A stretch of DNA of 64,000 bases from Oryzisolibacter propanilivorax (GCF_900103645.1 NZ_FNHP01000003.1:124001-188000), one strand, 5' to 3'; counted from the first letter of the stretch, positions 1 to 10,876 are shown. Numbers and translations: made by a program. Notes: generated by a model not told the origin, from the letters alone.

Positions 1-745
1 GGAACTGGGCCGACTTGCCCATGGCGCCGATGAACAGGCAGATGCAGATCACGGTGATCAGCAGCCAGTCGGTGCCGGGGAAGCCGATGCCGGCCAGATC
101 GCCGCGCTTGGCGAAAATCTCGGCGTAGTCGAACGTGCCGGCATAGGCCGCGATCAGTCCGATGCCGAGGATGAAGCCGAAGTCACCCACGCGGTTGACC
201 AGGAAGGCCTTCATGTTGGCGAAGGTGGCCGAGGGCTTGTTGTACCAGAAGCCGATCAGCAGGTACGACACCAGGCCCACCGCCTCCCAGCCGAAGAAGA
301 GCTGCAGCAGGTTGTTGCTCATGACCAGCATGAGCATCGAGAAGGTGAACAGCGAGATGTAGGAGAAGAAACGGTTGTAGCCCGGGTCTTCTTCCATGTA
401 GCCGATGGTGTAGATGTGCACCATCAGCGACACGAAGGTCACCACGCACATCATCATCGCCGTCAGGCTGTCGATGAGGAAACCCACCTCCATCTTCAGG
501 CCGCCGACGACCATCCAGGTGTAGATGGTCTCGTTCAGGCGGGCACCGTCCAGTGCCACGCTCTTGAGGGTGAGCGCCGACAGCACGAAGGCGATGAACA
601 CGCCCAGGATGGTCAGGGTGTGCGACACGCCGCGGCCGATGCGGTTGCCGCCGAAGGCCGTGCCGAAGATGCCCGCCAGCAGCGAGCCGGCCAGCGGCGC
701 CAGCGGCACCGCCAGCAGGGTCGAAACGGAAAGGGTTTGACTCAT
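1..745 (-). CDS. nuoL: NADH-quinone oxidoreductase subunit L (partial, N-terminal 248 residues)
   Basis: Membrane subunit of complex I, one of the large antiporter-like proteins that pump protons. Only the N-terminal part is in the window; the gene runs off the left edge. The visible protein has several hydrophobic segments and the antiporter-family stretches SNNLLQLFFGWEAVGLVSYL and NRVGDFGFILG. The start is the ATG at 745, 31 bases after the nuoK stop, in the same direction as the rest of the nuo operon. The assignment follows from sequence and operon position. nuoM and nuoN are expected just outside the window. Confidence 0.95.
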   Translation of the reverse strand, partial: MSQTLSVSTLLAVPLAPLAGSLLAGIFGTAFGGNRIGRGVSHTLTILGVFIAFVLSALTLKSVALDGARLNETIYTWMVVGGLKMEVGFLIDSLTAMMMCVVTFVSLMVHIYTIGYMEEDPGYNRFFSYISLFTFSMLMLVMSNNLLQLFFGWEAVGLVSYLLIGFWYNKPSATFANMKAFLVNRVGDFGFILGIGLIAAYAGTFDYAEIFAKRGDLAGIGFPGTDWLLITVICICLFIGAMGKSAQF

Positions 746-776
746 TGTGGAGAACCTTGCAAGTGGCGGGAGCGCC

Positions 777-1085
777 TCAGCCCTTGAGGGTGTTGAGGTC
801 TTCCGCGTCGATGCTCGAGCGGTTGCGGAACAGCAGCACCAGGATGGCCAGACCGATGGCCGCCTCGGCCGCGGCCACCGTCAGGATGAAGAACACGAAC
901 ACCTGCCCGTGCATGTCGCCCAGGTAGCTGGAGAACGCCACGAAGTTCATGTTCACGGCCAGCAGCATCAGCTCAATGGCCATGAGCAGCACGATGAGGT
1001 TCTTGCGGTTCAGAAAGATGCCCACCACGGCCAGCGCGAACAGCAGCGCGCCCAGTGACAGGTAGTGGCCCAGGGTGGGGGTCAT
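777..1085 (-). CDS. nuoK: NADH-quinone oxidoreductase subunit K
   Basis: Small membrane subunit of complex I (102 aa, normal for the family), related to MrpC antiporter proteins. Three hydrophobic segments are visible. The conserved membrane glutamates of the family lie in the [10 protein letters not shown] and [10 protein letters not shown] stretches. The ATG at 1085 overlaps the nuoJ stop in an ATGA arrangement, so translation is probably coupled to nuoJ. It acts in the inner membrane between the quinone module and the pumping subunits. Confidence 0.96.
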   Translation of the reverse strand: MTPTLGHYLSLGALLFALAVVGIFLNRKNLIVLLMAIELMLLAVNMNFVAFSSYLGDMHGQVFVFFILTVAAAEAAIGLAILVLLFRNRSSIDAEDLNTLKG

Positions 1086-1744
1086 TGCTTGTTCTCCTCG
1101 ACGGCCACTTCGGCCTGCGGCACCGGTCTGCGCGTGGGCGCCATGTTCACCATGACCATGCGGTCGCTGGCACGCACGCGGATCTGGTCGGCCGGGTCCA
1201 GCGCCTTGGAATCCTTGCGCTGGCGCAGGGTCAGGGCGATGGCGGCGATCATCGCCACCAGCAGGATCACGGCGGCGATCTCCACGGGCAGCAGGTACTG
1301 CGTGTACAGCAGCTGGCCCAAGGCCTGCGTGTTCGAGTACGGCAACGCCTGGCCGGCCGCATCGACCAGCTCGCCGGCGGCGCGCGGCTCGCCCGTGCCG
1401 CTGAAGCCGGTCATCAGCACCGCCGCCATCTCCAGCGCGATCAGCGCGCCGATCAGCGCGGCCAGCGGGAAGTGGCGCCAGAAACTGCGTTTCGCGGTCT
1501 CGATGCGGATATCCAGCATCATCACCACGAACAGGAACAGCACCATCACCGCGCCCAGGTACACCAGCACCAGCACAATGGCCAAGAACTCGGCCTTGAG
1601 CAGCAGCCACAGCCCGGAAGCCTGCGAGAACGCCAGGATCAGGTGCAGGACGGCGTGCACGGGGTTGCGCGCCGTGATCACCCGGACGGCCGCATACAGC
1701 AGCACGACCGAGAACAGGTAGAAGAAGCCGGTTTGGACGTCCAT
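1082..1744 (-). CDS. nuoJ: NADH-quinone oxidoreductase subunit J
   Basis: Membrane subunit of complex I, 220 aa with about five transmembrane segments. The conserved stretch [20 protein letters not shown] is present in the third segment. The C-terminus from about residue 175 is a charged cytoplasmic tail, longer than in E. coli but usual for beta-proteobacteria. The stop overlaps the nuoK start by 4 bases. A gap of 48 bases separates it from nuoI upstream. Confidence 0.95.
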   Translation of the reverse strand: MDVQTGFFYLFSVVLLYAAVRVITARNPVHAVLHLILAFSQASGLWLLLKAEFLAIVLVLVYLGAVMVLFLFVVMMLDIRIETAKRSFWRHFPLAALIGALIALEMAAVLMTGFSGTGEPRAAGELVDAAGQALPYSNTQALGQLLYTQYLLPVEIAAVILLVAMIAAIALTLRQRKDSKALDPADQIRVRASDRMVMVNMAPTRRPVPQAEVAVEENKQ

Positions 1745-1792
1745 GAATCGGGTCTTTTCAAAGGTTCAGGGGCAACGGGAAGGTCGCCCGGG

Positions 1793-2305
1793 TCACCGGT
1801 ACTTGGCGTCCGCGGCCTTGGCGGCGGCGATCTGCGGCTCGTAGCGGTCGCCGACGGCCAACAGCATGTCCTTGGTGTAGTACAGGTCGCCGCGCTTTTC
1901 GCCGTGGTACTCGAGGATCTGCGTCTCGACGATCGAGTCCACCGGGCAGCTCTCCTCGCAGAAACCGCAGAAGATGCACTTAGTCAGATCGATGTCGTAG
2001 CGCGTGGTGCGACGCGAGCCGTCAGCACGGATGTCGGACTCGATGGTGATAGCCAGCGCCGGGCACACCGCTTCGCACAGCTTGCAGGCGATGCAGCGTT
2101 CCTCGCCGTTGTCATAGCGGCGCAGCGCGTGCAGGCCACGGAAGCGCGGCGACAGCGGGGTCTTTTCTTCGGGGAACTGGACGGTGACCTTGCGCGCGAA
2201 CGCATAGCGGCCCGTCAGGGCCATGCCCTTGGCCAGTTCCCAGAGCATGAAGCTCTTGAAGAAGTCCTTGATGGAGAAGGTGGAAGGAGCAGCAACAGCA
2301 GCCAC
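1793..2305 (-). CDS. nuoI: NADH-quinone oxidoreductase subunit I (2x 4Fe-4S)
   Basis: Peripheral-arm ferredoxin-like subunit of complex I (170 aa) that carries clusters N6a and N6b toward N2 and quinone. Two CxxCxxCxxxCP motifs are present: C71, C74, C77, C81 and C110, C113, C116, C120. The chosen start is GTG at 2305, because the N-terminal [10 protein letters not shown] segment lies upstream of any in-frame ATG and is expected for the family. A purine-rich GGGGGC lies just upstream. It sits 12 bases after nuoH. Confidence 0.96.
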   Translation of the reverse strand: MAAVAAPSTFSIKDFFKSFMLWELAKGMALTGRYAFARKVTVQFPEEKTPLSPRFRGLHALRRYDNGEERCIACKLCEAVCPALAITIESDIRADGSRRTTRYDIDLTKCIFCGFCEESCPVDSIVETQILEYHGEKRGDLYYTKDMLLAVGDRYEPQIAAAKAADAKYR

Positions 2306-2317
2306 GGGTGCCCCCTG

Positions 2318-3394
2318 TTAATTCCAGATGTTCCAGGGCGACAGCAACCAGCCGCCCACGAGGATCAGCCACACGAGGGTGACCGGGATGAAGATCTTCC
2401 AGCCCAGGCGCATGATCTGGTCATAGCGAAAGCGCGGGAAGGTGGCACGGATCCAGATGAAGCAGGACACGACCATGAAGGTCTTGATGCCGAGCCAGAT
2501 CCAGCCAGGGATGAAGGCCAGGAACGAGAACGGAGGCAGCCAGCCGCCCAGGAACATGAGCACCGCCAGGATGGACACCAGCCACATCGCGGCGTACTCG
2601 GCCAGGAAGAAGATGGCGAAACCCATGCCCGAGTACTCGACCATATGGCCGGCGACGATCTCGGCCTCGCCCTCCACCACGTCGAATGGGTGGCGGTTGG
2701 TCTCGGCCACACCGGACACCAGGTAGACGATGAAGATGGGCAGCAGCGGCAGCCAGTTCCAGGACAGGAAGTTCAGGCCCATGCCGGCCATCATTCCGCG
2801 CTCCTGCACGGCGACGATCTGCGTCAGGTTCATGCTGCCCGAGACCATGATCACCACCAGGAAGCAAAAGCCCATGGCGATCTCGTAGCTGACCATCTGC
2901 GCCGAGGCGCGCAACGCGCCCAGGAAGGCGTACTTCGAGTTCGACGCCCAGCCGGCGATGATCACGCCGTAGACCTCGATGGAGGCGATGGCGATGACCA
3001 GCAGCAGGCCGGCGTTGATGTTGGCCAGCGCCATGTCCGGCCCGAACGGGATCACCACCCAGGCGGCCAGCGCCGGCATGATGGCCATGACCGGGCCCAG
3101 GTAAAACAGTCCCTTGGCCGCGGCCGTGGGCTGAATCAGCTCCTTGGTCAGTAGCTTGAGTGCGTCGGCGATCGGCTGCAGCAGGCCGAACGGGCCCACG
3201 CGGTTCGGGCCCATGCGCACCTGCATGAAGCCCAGGAACTTGCGCTCCCACAGCGTCAGGTAGGCCACGGCGCCCAGCAGCGGCAGCAGCACGGCGACGA
3301 TCTTCAACAGGATCCACAGCACCGGCCAGGCAGCGCCGCTCCACCAGTCGGCTGCGACCAGGTTCTGGCCGCCGTTGTACAGCGTGTCGATCAT
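2318..3394 (-). CDS. nuoH: NADH-quinone oxidoreductase subunit H
   Basis: Membrane subunit of complex I (358 aa) that helps form the ubiquinone-binding chamber. About eight transmembrane segments are visible. Family signatures include [20 protein letters not shown] near residues 60-80 and the acidic loop [20 protein letters not shown] near 225-245. The ATG at 3394 overlaps the nuoG stop (ATGA). A longer open frame continues upstream but is a shadow of nuoG on the same strand, so the ATG inside the overlap is the true start. Confidence 0.96.
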   Translation of the reverse strand: MIDTLYNGGQNLVAADWWSGAAWPVLWILLKIVAVLLPLLGAVAYLTLWERKFLGFMQVRMGPNRVGPFGLLQPIADALKLLTKELIQPTAAAKGLFYLGPVMAIMPALAAWVVIPFGPDMALANINAGLLLVIAIASIEVYGVIIAGWASNSKYAFLGALRASAQMVSYEIAMGFCFLVVIMVSGSMNLTQIVAVQERGMMAGMGLNFLSWNWLPLLPIFIVYLVSGVAETNRHPFDVVEGEAEIVAGHMVEYSGMGFAIFFLAEYAAMWLVSILAVLMFLGGWLPPFSFLAFIPGWIWLGIKTFMVVSCFIWIRATFPRFRYDQIMRLGWKIFIPVTLVWLILVGGWLLSPWNIWN

Positions 3395-5532
3395 GCGGTG
3401 GCTCCCTCGCCACGCGCAGCGCGCGCATCGGCGGTCAGTTGCAGCGACGGTGCACGGCGCACTAGGCTGTCGAGCTGGTAGATGCTGGCGACCACAGGCT
3501 CGTCCACCCCACCGGCTGCCACAGCCGCCGCCGGCACGCCGGTGCGATTGCTCAGGCGCTCCGCCGGCAGTTGCGCCAGCGCTCCGGCCGCCTGGCCGGT
3601 GGCGGCCGCGAGCACGTCCTGCGACGTCTCGTAGGCAACGCCCTCGATGCCCATCAGGTTGGCCAGCACGCGCAGCACCTTCCAGCCCGGACGGGTCTCG
3701 CCCAACGGACGGGCCGCGGCATGGAAGCTCTGCACCCGGCCTTCGGCGTTGACGAAGGTCCCGGAGGTCTCGGTGAACGGCGCGATCGGCAGCAGCACAT
3801 CGCTGAATTCCATGTTCGCCTTGAACGGGCTGAGCGTGACCACCATGTCCACGCCCGCCAACGCCTGGGCGGCGGCGGCACCTGACGCAGAGTCGAGCAC
3901 CGGCTCGGTGTTTAGCAGCAGCGCCGCCTTCAGGCCACCCTGCAGCATCTGGCCGGCATGCAGGCCCTGCTGCTGCGGCTGTGCGCCGACGAACTGCGCC
4001 CCCACGGTGTTGGCCGCCTCGGTCAGGTAGCCGACTTGTGCGCCGGTCTGCTCGCCCAGCCACTGGGCCAATGCCAGCAGTTGCGACGCCTGCGCATGGT
4101 GCGCCGCGCCATTGCCCAGCAGGATGGCCTTGCGCTCGCCGCCCAGCAGCAGGCTGGCGACGGCGCGGGCATCGTCATTGGCTTCTACACCCGCCACCGG
4201 CGCGGCCACGCCACGCTCGGCGGCGACGGCTGCAGCCACGCTGGCCAACTGGTCGGCCCAGCCGGATGCCGGCGCCAGCAGCGTGTGCGCCACCGGCATG
4301 GCCCAATCGTACGCTACCGAATTGATAGCTGCAACCGCAGCACCTGTGCGGACGGACTGGCGAATTCGCTGTGCAAACAGCGGATGGTCCTTGCGCAGGT
4401 TGGAGCCCACGACCAGCACCGACTGCAGGTTGCTCAGGGCGGCGATGGGCATGCCCAGCCAGCGCACGCCGTCGGCCGGCGTGAAGTCGGCATGGCGCAG
4501 GCGGTGGTCGATGTTGTCGCTGCCCAGGCCGCGCACCAGCCGACCGGCCAGGTACAGCTCTTCCAGCGTGCTGTGCGGGCTGACCAGCGCGCCGATGGCG
4601 TCGGCGCCGTGGTCTTTCTTGACGCACTGCAGGCCGTTGGCCACGTATTCCAGCGCGGTCTGCCAGTCCACTTCCTGCCACTGGCCGCCCTGCTTGAGCA
4701 TGGGGCGTGTCAGGCGTTCCTCGCCGTTCAGCGCCTCGTACGAGAAGCGGTCACGGTCGGCCAGCCAGCACTCGTTGACCTCTTCGTTCTCGAAGGGCAC
4801 GACACGCATCACGCGGTGGTTCTTCACCTGCACGATCAGGTTGGCGCCCGTGGAGTCGTGCGGGCTGACGGACTTGCGACGCGACAGCTCCCAGGTGCGG
4901 GCGCTGTAGCGGAACGGCTTGCTGGTCAGCGCGCCCACCGGGCACAGGTCGATGACGTTGCCCGACAGCTCGGAGTCAACGGTGTCGCCGACCACGGTGG
5001 TGATCTCCGCGTGCTCGCCGCGGTTGACCATGCCGAGCTCCATGATGCCGGCGATCTCCTGGCCGAAGCGCACGCAGCGGGTGCAATGGATGCAGCGCGT
5101 CATCTCCTCCATGGAAATCAGCGGGCCCACGTCCTTGTGCGGCACCACGCGCTTTTCCTCGCCGTAGCGCGAGCTGCTGGCGCCGTAGCCCACCGCCAAG
5201 TCCTGCAACTGGCACTCGCCGCCCTGGTCGCAGATCGGGCAATCCAGCGGGTGGTTGATGAGCAGGAACTCCATCACCGACTGCTGCGCCTTGATGGCCT
5301 TGTCGCTCTTGGTGCGCACGACCATGCCCTGCGTCACCGGGGTGGCGCAGGCCGGCAGCGCCTTGGGCGCCTTTTCCACTTCCACCAGGCACATGCGGCA
5401 GTTGGCGGCGATGGAGAGCTTCTTGTGGTAGCAAAAATGCGGAATGTAGGTGCCGGCCTTGTCGGCGGCATGCATGACCATGCTGCCCTCGGCGACCTCG
5501 ACCTTCTTGCCGTCCAGTTCAATTTCAACCAT
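3391..5532 (-). CDS. nuoG: NADH-quinone oxidoreductase subunit G
   Basis: Largest subunit of the peripheral arm of complex I, relaying electrons from NuoF/NuoE. The N-terminal [2Fe-2S] ferredoxin domain has C34, C45, C48 and C62. It is followed by the His/Cys-ligated cluster segment [15 protein letters not shown] and the 4Fe-4S segment [14 protein letters not shown] with its distant cysteine in IDLCPVGAL. The rest is a molybdopterin-oxidoreductase-like domain that has no catalytic role in complex I. At 713 aa it is shorter than the E. coli protein but usual for beta-proteobacteria. It is 17 bases after nuoF. Confidence 0.96.
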   Translation of the reverse strand: MVEIELDGKKVEVAEGSMVMHAADKAGTYIPHFCYHKKLSIAANCRMCLVEVEKAPKALPACATPVTQGMVVRTKSDKAIKAQQSVMEFLLINHPLDCPICDQGGECQLQDLAVGYGASSSRYGEEKRVVPHKDVGPLISMEEMTRCIHCTRCVRFGQEIAGIMELGMVNRGEHAEITTVVGDTVDSELSGNVIDLCPVGALTSKPFRYSARTWELSRRKSVSPHDSTGANLIVQVKNHRVMRVVPFENEEVNECWLADRDRFSYEALNGEERLTRPMLKQGGQWQEVDWQTALEYVANGLQCVKKDHGADAIGALVSPHSTLEELYLAGRLVRGLGSDNIDHRLRHADFTPADGVRWLGMPIAALSNLQSVLVVGSNLRKDHPLFAQRIRQSVRTGAAVAAINSVAYDWAMPVAHTLLAPASGWADQLASVAAAVAAERGVAAPVAGVEANDDARAVASLLLGGERKAILLGNGAAHHAQASQLLALAQWLGEQTGAQVGYLTEAANTVGAQFVGAQPQQQGLHAGQMLQGGLKAALLLNTEPVLDSASGAAAAQALAGVDMVVTLSPFKANMEFSDVLLPIAPFTETSGTFVNAEGRVQSFHAAARPLGETRPGWKVLRVLANLMGIEGVAYETSQDVLAAATGQAAGALAQLPAERLSNRTGVPAAAVAAGGVDEPVVASIYQLDSLVRRAPSLQLTADARAARGEGATA

Positions 5533-5549
5533 ATGCGTGTGGCCCCCTG

Positions 5550-6908
5550 TCAGGCGGCTGCGGCCTGCCGGGTGGCGGCCTCGATCTTGGCGACGAACTC
5601 GTGCCGGAAATGCTGGAGCATGGCGCGCACCGGCATGGCGGCGGCATCACCCAAGGCGCAGATGGTGCGGCCCATGATGTTGAAAGCCACCGAGTCGAGC
5701 AGCTCGATGTCCTCGGTGCGGCCCTGGCCGTGCTGGATGCGGTCGACCACGCGCCACAGCCAGCCGGTGCCCTCGCGGCACGGTGTGCACTGCCCGCAGG
5801 ACTCGTGCATGTAGAAGTACGACAGGCGCAGCAGCGACTCGACCATGTCGCGCGAGTCGTCCATGACGATGACCGCGCCCGAGCCCAGCATCGAGCCGGC
5901 CTTGGCGATCGAGTCGTAGTCCAGCGTGCAGGCCATCATGATGTCGGCCGGCAGCACCGGCGACGACGAGCCGCCCGGAATCACCGCCTTGAGCTGGCGC
6001 CCCTTGCGCACCCCGCCCGCCAGTTCCAGCAGCTTGGGGAACGGAGTGCCCATGGGCACCTCGTAGTTGCCGGGCCGCTCGACGTCGCCCGAGACCGAGA
6101 AGATCTTGGTGCCGCCGTTGTTCGGCTTGCCGCACTCGAGATACGCCTGCCCGCCGTGGCGGATGATCCACGGCACCGCGGCGAAGGTCTCGGTGTTGTT
6201 GATGGTCGTCGGCTTGCCGTACAGGCCGAAGCTGGCCGGGAACGGCGGCTTGAAGCGCGGCTGGCCCTTCTTGCCCTCCAGCGACTCGAGCAGCGCGGTT
6301 TCCTCGCCGCAGATGTAGGCGCCGAAGCCGTGGTGCGCGTGCAGCTGGAAGCTGAAGGAGCTGCCCAGGATGTTGTCGCCCAGGTAACCGGCGGCGCGGG
6401 CTTCCTCCAGCGCGGCCTCGAAGCGCTCGTAGACCTGGAAGATCTCGCCGTGGATGTAGTTGTAGCCCAGGCTGATGCCCATGGCGTACGCCGCGATCGC
6501 CATCCCTTCGATGACGATGTGCGGGTTGTACATGAGGATGTCGCGGTCCTTGCAGGTGCCCGGCTCGCCCTCGTCCGAGTTGCACACCAGGTGCTTCTGG
6601 CCCGGGAACTGGCGCGGCATGAAGCTCCACTTCAGCCCGGTCGGAAAGCCCGCACCGCCGCGGCCGCGCAGGCCGGATTCCTTGACGGTGGCGATCACCT
6701 GGTCCTGCGTCAGGCCTTCTCCGCCATCCACGCCCAGGATCTTGCGCAGCGCGGCATAGCCGCCGCGCGCCTCGTAGTCCTTCAGGCCCCAGTTGCGGCC
6801 GTCCAGGCCGGCGTAGATCTGCGGCTCGATGTGGCGATCATGGAAGCAGGTCTCCACGCCCGTGGCCTGGAACTGCGCCAGGATGCTGTTGGCTGCGGCG
6901 TTGTTCAT
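5550..6908 (-). CDS. nuoF: NADH-quinone oxidoreductase subunit F (FMN/NADH-binding)
   Basis: NADH-oxidising subunit of complex I (452 aa) holding FMN and cluster N3. The FMN/NADH-binding segments [13 protein letters not shown] and [16 protein letters not shown] are present. The N3 ligands are in [12 protein letters not shown] (about residue 360-370) and the later cysteine in [10 protein letters not shown]. The ATG at 6908 overlaps the nuoE stop by 4 bases. The much longer open frame to 7448 is a frame shadow of nuoE, so the overlap ATG is chosen. Confidence 0.97.
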   Translation of the reverse strand: MNNAAANSILAQFQATGVETCFHDRHIEPQIYAGLDGRNWGLKDYEARGGYAALRKILGVDGGEGLTQDQVIATVKESGLRGRGGAGFPTGLKWSFMPRQFPGQKHLVCNSDEGEPGTCKDRDILMYNPHIVIEGMAIAAYAMGISLGYNYIHGEIFQVYERFEAALEEARAAGYLGDNILGSSFSFQLHAHHGFGAYICGEETALLESLEGKKGQPRFKPPFPASFGLYGKPTTINNTETFAAVPWIIRHGGQAYLECGKPNNGGTKIFSVSGDVERPGNYEVPMGTPFPKLLELAGGVRKGRQLKAVIPGGSSSPVLPADIMMACTLDYDSIAKAGSMLGSGAVIVMDDSRDMVESLLRLSYFYMHESCGQCTPCREGTGWLWRVVDRIQHGQGRTEDIELLDSVAFNIMGRTICALGDAAAMPVRAMLQHFRHEFVAKIEAATRQAAAA

Positions 6909-7396
6909 GCCCGACCCTCCGCGGCGCGCAGGCCGTCCACCAGCTGGTCCAGCTTGTCGTCTTCCATGAAGCTGCACATGTTGCGGTCGTTGACCAGCAT
7001 CACCGGCGCGTCGGCGCAGGCGCCCAGACACTCGCATTGCTGCAGCGTGAACAGGCCATCGGGCGTGGTCTCGCCCATCTTGATGCCGAGCTTGGCCTCG
7101 AGATGATGCAGCGCGTCCTGGCCGCGGCGCAGCTGGCATGGCAGGTTGGTGCACACCGCCAGCTTGTACTTGCCCACCGGCTGCTGGTTGTACATGTTGT
7201 AGAACGTCGTGACCTCGCGCACGGCGATCTCGGGCATCTCCAGGTACTCGGCGATCTCCGCCTCGGCCGCCTGGGTGATGTGGCCCTGCTCCTGCTGCAC
7301 GATGGCCAGGCAGGCCATGACGGCCGACTGCTTCTGCTCGGCCGGGTACTTCGCCACCTCGCGGGCGAAACGCTCTCGGGTTGCTTCGGTGATCAT
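6905..7396 (-). CDS. nuoE: NADH-quinone oxidoreductase subunit E (2Fe-2S)
   Basis: 24-kDa-type subunit of complex I (163 aa), a thioredoxin-fold protein with the [2Fe-2S] cluster N1a. Ligands follow the family pattern: C82, C87, C123 and C127, in VCTNLPC and CLGAC. It pairs with NuoF to form the NADH dehydrogenase module. The start at 7396 overlaps the nuoD stop (ATGA) and its stop overlaps the nuoF start, so D-E-F look translationally coupled. Confidence 0.96.
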   Translation of the reverse strand: MITEATRERFAREVAKYPAEQKQSAVMACLAIVQQEQGHITQAAEAEIAEYLEMPEIAVREVTTFYNMYNQQPVGKYKLAVCTNLPCQLRRGQDALHHLEAKLGIKMGETTPDGLFTLQQCECLGACADAPVMLVNDRNMCSFMEDDKLDQLVDGLRAAEGRA

Positions 7397-8646
7397 CGGT
7401 CGATCTCTCCAAACACGATATCCAGCGTGCCGATGATGGCCACGGCATCGGCCAGCATATGCCCGCGCGCCAGCTCGTCGAGCGTGGCCAGGTGCGCGAA
7501 GCCGGGGGCGCGGATCTTCAGGCGGTAGGGCTTGTTGGCACCGTCGCTGATCATGTAGATGCCGAACTCCCCCTTGGGATGCTCGACGGCGGCATAGGCC
7601 TCGCCCTCGGGCACGCGGAAGCCCTCGGTGAAAAGCTTGAAGTGGTGGATCAGGTCCTCCATGCCGCTCTTCATGTTCTCGCGCGGCGGCGGGGCGATCT
7701 TGTGGTTGTCCACGATCACCGGGCCGGGGTTGGCGCGCAGCCACTGCACGCACTGCTGGATGATGCGGTTGGACTGGCGCATCTCGGCCACGCGCACCAG
7801 GTAGCGGTCGTAGCTGTCGCCCGTCACGCCCACCGGGATGTCGAAGTCCATGCGGTCATAGACCTCGTAGGGCTGCGTCTTGCGCAGGTCCCAGGCGATG
7901 CCCGAGCCGCGCAGCATCGGGCCGGTCATGCCCAGGTTCAGGGCGCGCTCGGGCGCGACCACGCCGATGCCCACGGTGCGCTGCTTCCAGATGCGGTTGT
8001 CGGTCAGCAGCGTCTCGTACTCGTCCACGCACTTCGGGAAGCGCTGCGTGAAGTCCTCGATGAAGTCCAGCAGCGAGCCCTGGCGGTTGCGGTTGCGCTC
8101 GGCGATGGCGCGCGCGTTGCGCACCTTGCTGGCTTGGTACTGCGGCATGCTGTCGGGCAGGTCGCGGTACACGCCGCCCGGACGGAAGTAGGCTGCGTGC
8201 ATGCGAGCGCCCGAGACCGCCTCGTACATGTCGAACAGGTCCTCGCGCTCGCGGAACGTGTAGACCAGGATGGTCGAGCTGCCGCAGTCGTTGCCGTGCG
8301 AGCCCAGCCACATCAGGTGGTTCATGATGCGCGTGATCTCGGAGAACATCACGCGGATGTACTGCGCGCGCAGCGGCACCTCGATGCCCAGCATCTTCTC
8401 GATGGCCAGGCAGTAGGCATGCTCGTTGCACATCATCGACACGTAGTCCAGCCGGTCCATGTAGGGCAGCGACTGGATGTAGGTCTTGTGCTCGGCGAGC
8501 TTTTCGGTGGCGCGGTGCAGCAGGCCGATATGCGGGTCTGCGCGCTGCACGACCTCGCCGTCGAGCTCCAGCACCAGGCGCAGCACGCCGTGCGCGGCCG
8601 GGTGCTGCGGACCGAAGTTCAGGGAGTAGTTCTTGATTTCAGCCAT
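7393..8646 (-). CDS. nuoD: NADH-quinone oxidoreductase subunit D (49 kDa)
   Basis: Subunit of complex I (417 aa) that forms the quinone-binding pocket next to NuoB; distantly related to [NiFe]-hydrogenase large subunits. The signatures [20 protein letters not shown] near the N-terminus, [14 protein letters not shown] and [11 protein letters not shown] are present. The start at 8646 is 29 bases after the nuoC stop, and the stop overlaps nuoE by 4 bases. As usual in beta-proteobacteria, nuoC and nuoD are separate rather than fused. Confidence 0.97.
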   Translation of the reverse strand: MAEIKNYSLNFGPQHPAAHGVLRLVLELDGEVVQRADPHIGLLHRATEKLAEHKTYIQSLPYMDRLDYVSMMCNEHAYCLAIEKMLGIEVPLRAQYIRVMFSEITRIMNHLMWLGSHGNDCGSSTILVYTFREREDLFDMYEAVSGARMHAAYFRPGGVYRDLPDSMPQYQASKVRNARAIAERNRNRQGSLLDFIEDFTQRFPKCVDEYETLLTDNRIWKQRTVGIGVVAPERALNLGMTGPMLRGSGIAWDLRKTQPYEVYDRMDFDIPVGVTGDSYDRYLVRVAEMRQSNRIIQQCVQWLRANPGPVIVDNHKIAPPPRENMKSGMEDLIHHFKLFTEGFRVPEGEAYAAVEHPKGEFGIYMISDGANKPYRLKIRAPGFAHLATLDELARGHMLADAVAIIGTLDIVFGEIDR

Positions 8647-8675
8647 GGGTGGGTCACCTGGGCGCGGCGGCGCTT

Positions 8676-9311
8676 TTAGTGCAGGCCTCCGTAGTTGTCC
8701 TCGCGGATGATGCGCGGGGTGACTTCGCGTGGCTCGATGGTCACGGGCTCGTAGACCACGCGGCGCAGCTCGGTGTCGTAGCGCATCTCGACGTGGCCCG
8801 ACAGCGGGAAGTCCTTGCGGAACGGGTGACCGATGAAGCCGTAGTCGGTCAGAATGCGGCGCAGGTCGTCGTGGCCTTCGAAGACGATGCCGAACAGGTC
8901 GAACGCCTCGCGCTCGAACCAGTTGGCCGCGTTCCACAGGCCGTTGACCGAGGCGATGACGGGAAAGTCGTCGTCCAGGCAGAACACCTTGACGCGCACG
9001 CGCTGGTTCAGCGATACCGACAGCAGGTGTGTGACCACGGCGTAGCGCGCGCCTTCCACCCCCACGTTGCCGTAGGCGGAATAGTCCACGCCGCACAGGT
9101 CGATCAGTTGCTCGAAGCGGCAGCCCGGCGCATCGCGCAGGGTCTGCATGGCGGCCAGGTACTCGGCGGCGGACACCACGGCCGTCACCTCGCCCAGAGC
9201 CACGGTGACGGAGCGCGCACGCTCGCCCAGCGCCGCGGCGACGGTGTCGCGCAGCTGCTCGGGCGTGGCGGGAATGGCCGGCAGCGCGGCGGAAGAAGGA
9301 GGAATGCTCAT
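8676..9311 (-). CDS. nuoC: NADH-quinone oxidoreductase subunit C (30 kDa)
   Basis: Peripheral-arm subunit of complex I (211 aa), structural partner of NuoD. The family signature is in the C-terminal half: [20 protein letters not shown] followed by [19 protein letters not shown] chose the ATG at 9311, giving MSIPPS, rather than an alternative start seven codons upstream; it has a weak GAGG upstream. The gene begins inside the 3' end of nuoB's frame, overlapping nuoB's stop at 9325 only if the longer start is used. Confidence 0.94.
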   Translation of the reverse strand: MSIPPSSAALPAIPATPEQLRDTVAAALGERARSVTVALGEVTAVVSAAEYLAAMQTLRDAPGCRFEQLIDLCGVDYSAYGNVGVEGARYAVVTHLLSVSLNQRVRVKVFCLDDDFPVIASVNGLWNAANWFEREAFDLFGIVFEGHDDLRRILTDYGFIGHPFRKDFPLSGHVEMRYDTELRRVVYEPVTIEPREVTPRIIREDNYGGLH

Positions 9312-9324
9312 CGTGGGGCCTCGC

Positions 9325-9804
9325 TCACGCACGCGCGATGGTGTTGGTGCGGCGGATCTTCTGCTGCAGCTGGATGATCCCGTAGATCAGCGCCTCGGCC
9401 GTGGGCGGGCAGCCCGGCACGTAGACGTCCACCGGCACGATGCGGTCGCAGCCGCGCACCACCGAATAGCTGTAGTGGTAGTAGCCGCCGCCGTTGGCGC
9501 ACGAACCCATGGAGATGACCCAGCGCGGCTCGGCCATCTGGTCGTACACCTTGCGCAGCGCCGGCGCCATCTTGTTGCACAGCGTGCCGGCGACGATCAT
9601 CAGGTCGGACTGGCGCGGGCTGGCGCGGAACACCTCGGCGCCGAAACGGCCGATGTCGTAGCGCGCCGCGGCAGCGTGCATCATCTCGACCGCGCAGCAA
9701 GCCAGGCCGAAGGTCATCGGCCACAGCGATCCGGTCTTGGCCCAGTTCACCACCGAGTCGTAGCTCGTGGTGATGAAGCCTTCCTTCATCACACCTTCAA
9801 TCAT
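9325..9804 (-). CDS. nuoB: NADH-quinone oxidoreductase subunit B (cluster N2)
   Basis: Subunit of complex I (159 aa) holding the terminal cluster N2 that reduces quinone. All four ligand cysteines are seen: C36 and C37 (GLACCAVEM), C102 (GSCANGG) and C132 (VPGCPPT). The short N-terminus before [12 protein letters not shown] is usual for beta-proteobacteria. It is 31 bases after nuoA and 13 bases before nuoC. Confidence 0.97.
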   Translation of the reverse strand: MIEGVMKEGFITTSYDSVVNWAKTGSLWPMTFGLACCAVEMMHAAAARYDIGRFGAEVFRASPRQSDLMIVAGTLCNKMAPALRKVYDQMAEPRWVISMGSCANGGGYYHYSYSVVRGCDRIVPVDVYVPGCPPTAEALIYGIIQLQQKIRRTNTIARA

Positions 9805-9835
9805 CGTGGTATTCCTTGTGCGGCGGCGTGGCCGC

Positions 9836-10195
9836 TCATTCCCAGTTCAGCGCGCCCTTTTTCCACTCGTAGGCAAAGCCCACGACCAGGATGGCCAGGA
9901 AGATCAGCACGGCAACGAACCCGGTCATGCCGACTTCCTGCAGGCTCACGGCCCACGGAAACAGGAAGGCGATCTCCAGGTCGAACAGGATGAACAGGAT
10001 GGCCACGAGGTAGTAGCGCACGTCGAACTTCATGCGCGCATCCTCGAAAGCCTCGAATCCGCATTCATACGGGGAATTCTTGGCGGCGTCCGGACGATTC
10101 GGACCCAGGACATAGCCCAGCAGCAGGGGCACGACGCCAATGGCGGCTCCCACCAGAATGAACAGGAGGACCGGGAGATACTGATCGAGATTCAT
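9836..10195 (-). CDS. nuoA: NADH-quinone oxidoreductase subunit A
   Basis: First gene of the nuo operon: a small membrane subunit of complex I (119 aa) with three hydrophobic segments. The conserved loop [20 protein letters not shown] (residues about 40-59) and [20 protein letters not shown] are present. The start is the ATG at 10195. Only about 20 bases separate it from a strong hairpin (10216-10260), so no promoter fits in between; transcription must come from the tRNA-Leu/secG side or begin within that hairpin. Confidence 0.96.
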   Translation of the reverse strand: MNLDQYLPVLLFILVGAAIGVVPLLLGYVLGPNRPDAAKNSPYECGFEAFEDARMKFDVRYYLVAILFILFDLEIAFLFPWAVSLQEVGMTGFVAVLIFLAILVVGFAYEWKKGALNWE

Positions 10196-10215
10196 GTGGG
10201 ACCTGCTCAGCGTTG

Positions 10216-10260
10216 AAAAGCCGCCCTGCCCTGGTCGCTTCGCGACACCGGACGGGCGGC
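10216..10260 (-). terminator. Hairpin plus T4 between tRNA-Leu and nuoA (weak terminator or leader structure)
   Basis: Read on the minus strand, the outer stem GCCGCCC/GGGCGGC encloses an inner GTCGC/GCGAC stem and is followed by TTTT. It lies 12 bases after the tRNA-Leu CCA end and 20 bases before the nuoA start. The short T-run suggests partial termination or a tRNA 3'-trailer structure with read-through into the nuo operon. Confidence 0.55.
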
Positions 10261-10271
10261 CTTTACGTGAT

Positions 10272-10356
10272 TGGTGCCGTCGGCGAGACTCGAACTCGCA
10301 CAGCTTTCGCCACTACCCCCTCAAGATAGCGTGTCTACCAATTTCACCACGACGGC
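10272..10356 (-). tRNA. tRNA-Leu (anticodon GAG)
   Basis: An 85-nt class II tRNA with encoded CCA. The acceptor GCCGTCG pairs with CGACGGC. The anticodon stem CTATC/GGTAG encloses loop TTGAGGG with anticodon GAG. A long variable arm and the T-arm GCGAGTTCGAGTCTCGC follow. It sits between secG and nuoA on the same strand, and is probably cotranscribed with one or both. Confidence 0.95.
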
Positions 10357-10486
10357 TGTCTTGTTATTGCGTCTGTCTAAGCCATTCGGCGTACGCCGGA
10401 CGGATATCCAGACAGACCGCGATTCTAACCCGGAAAAACCCTGTCACAGGTCGGGCACTGGTTATTTACCCGAGCCTTGCGCCAAG

Positions 10487-10876
10487 TCATTTCGTCGGGA
10501 TTTGCGCGGCGCCCTGCGCCGGCTCGGCAGCCGGTGCAGGCACGTCGGCCGGCGCCTCGGACTGCGGCGCAGTCAGCGCTGGCGCGGCAGGCACGGCCGC
10601 TGCCGGGGCCTCCAGCACGCTGCCGACGCTGGGCGCACGCTGGTTGCCCAGGTAGGCCAGCGCCAGCGTCGCCAGGAAGAACACCGTGGCCAGCACCGCC
10701 GTGGTGCGCGACAGGAAGTTGGCGCTGCCACTGGCGCCGAACAGGCTGCCCGAGCTGCCGCCGCCGAAGGCCGCGCCCATGTCGGCGCCCTTGCCATGCT
10801 GGATGAGGATCAGGCCGATCATGGCCAGGGCGGCGAGCATCTGCACCGCCAGAATCACGTTCACCAATGCACTCAT
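10487..10876 (-). CDS. secG: Preprotein translocase subunit SecG
   Basis: Small inner-membrane subunit of the SecYEG channel (129 aa). Two hydrophobic segments are visible (about residues 5-22 and 58-76), separated by the conserved loop LIQHGKGADMGAAFGGG. The C-terminal 50 residues are an Ala/Pro-rich low-complexity tail, common in beta-proteobacterial SecG. It lies 35 bases after tpiA on the same strand, with tRNA-Leu next. Confidence 0.95.
   Translation of the reverse strand: MSALVNVILAVQMLAALAMIGLILIQHGKGADMGAAFGGGSSGSLFGASGSANFLSRTTAVLATVFFLATLALAYLGNQRAPSVGSVLEAPAAAVPAAPALTAPQSEAPADVPAPAAEPAQGAAQIPTK

Noticed and set aside
1055-3154. Long plus-strand open frame (699 codons) opposite nuoI/nuoH/nuoJ
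   Set aside because: His/Gln/Arg-rich translation typical of the antisense of GC-rich coding DNA; the minus strand carries clear nuo genes.
4315-4335. TTGATAGCTGC inside nuoG, resembling the CR1 box
   Set aside because: It codes for conserved-looking nuoG residues ([13 protein letters not shown]) and lacks the hairpin and GGAGGCC parts; chance match.
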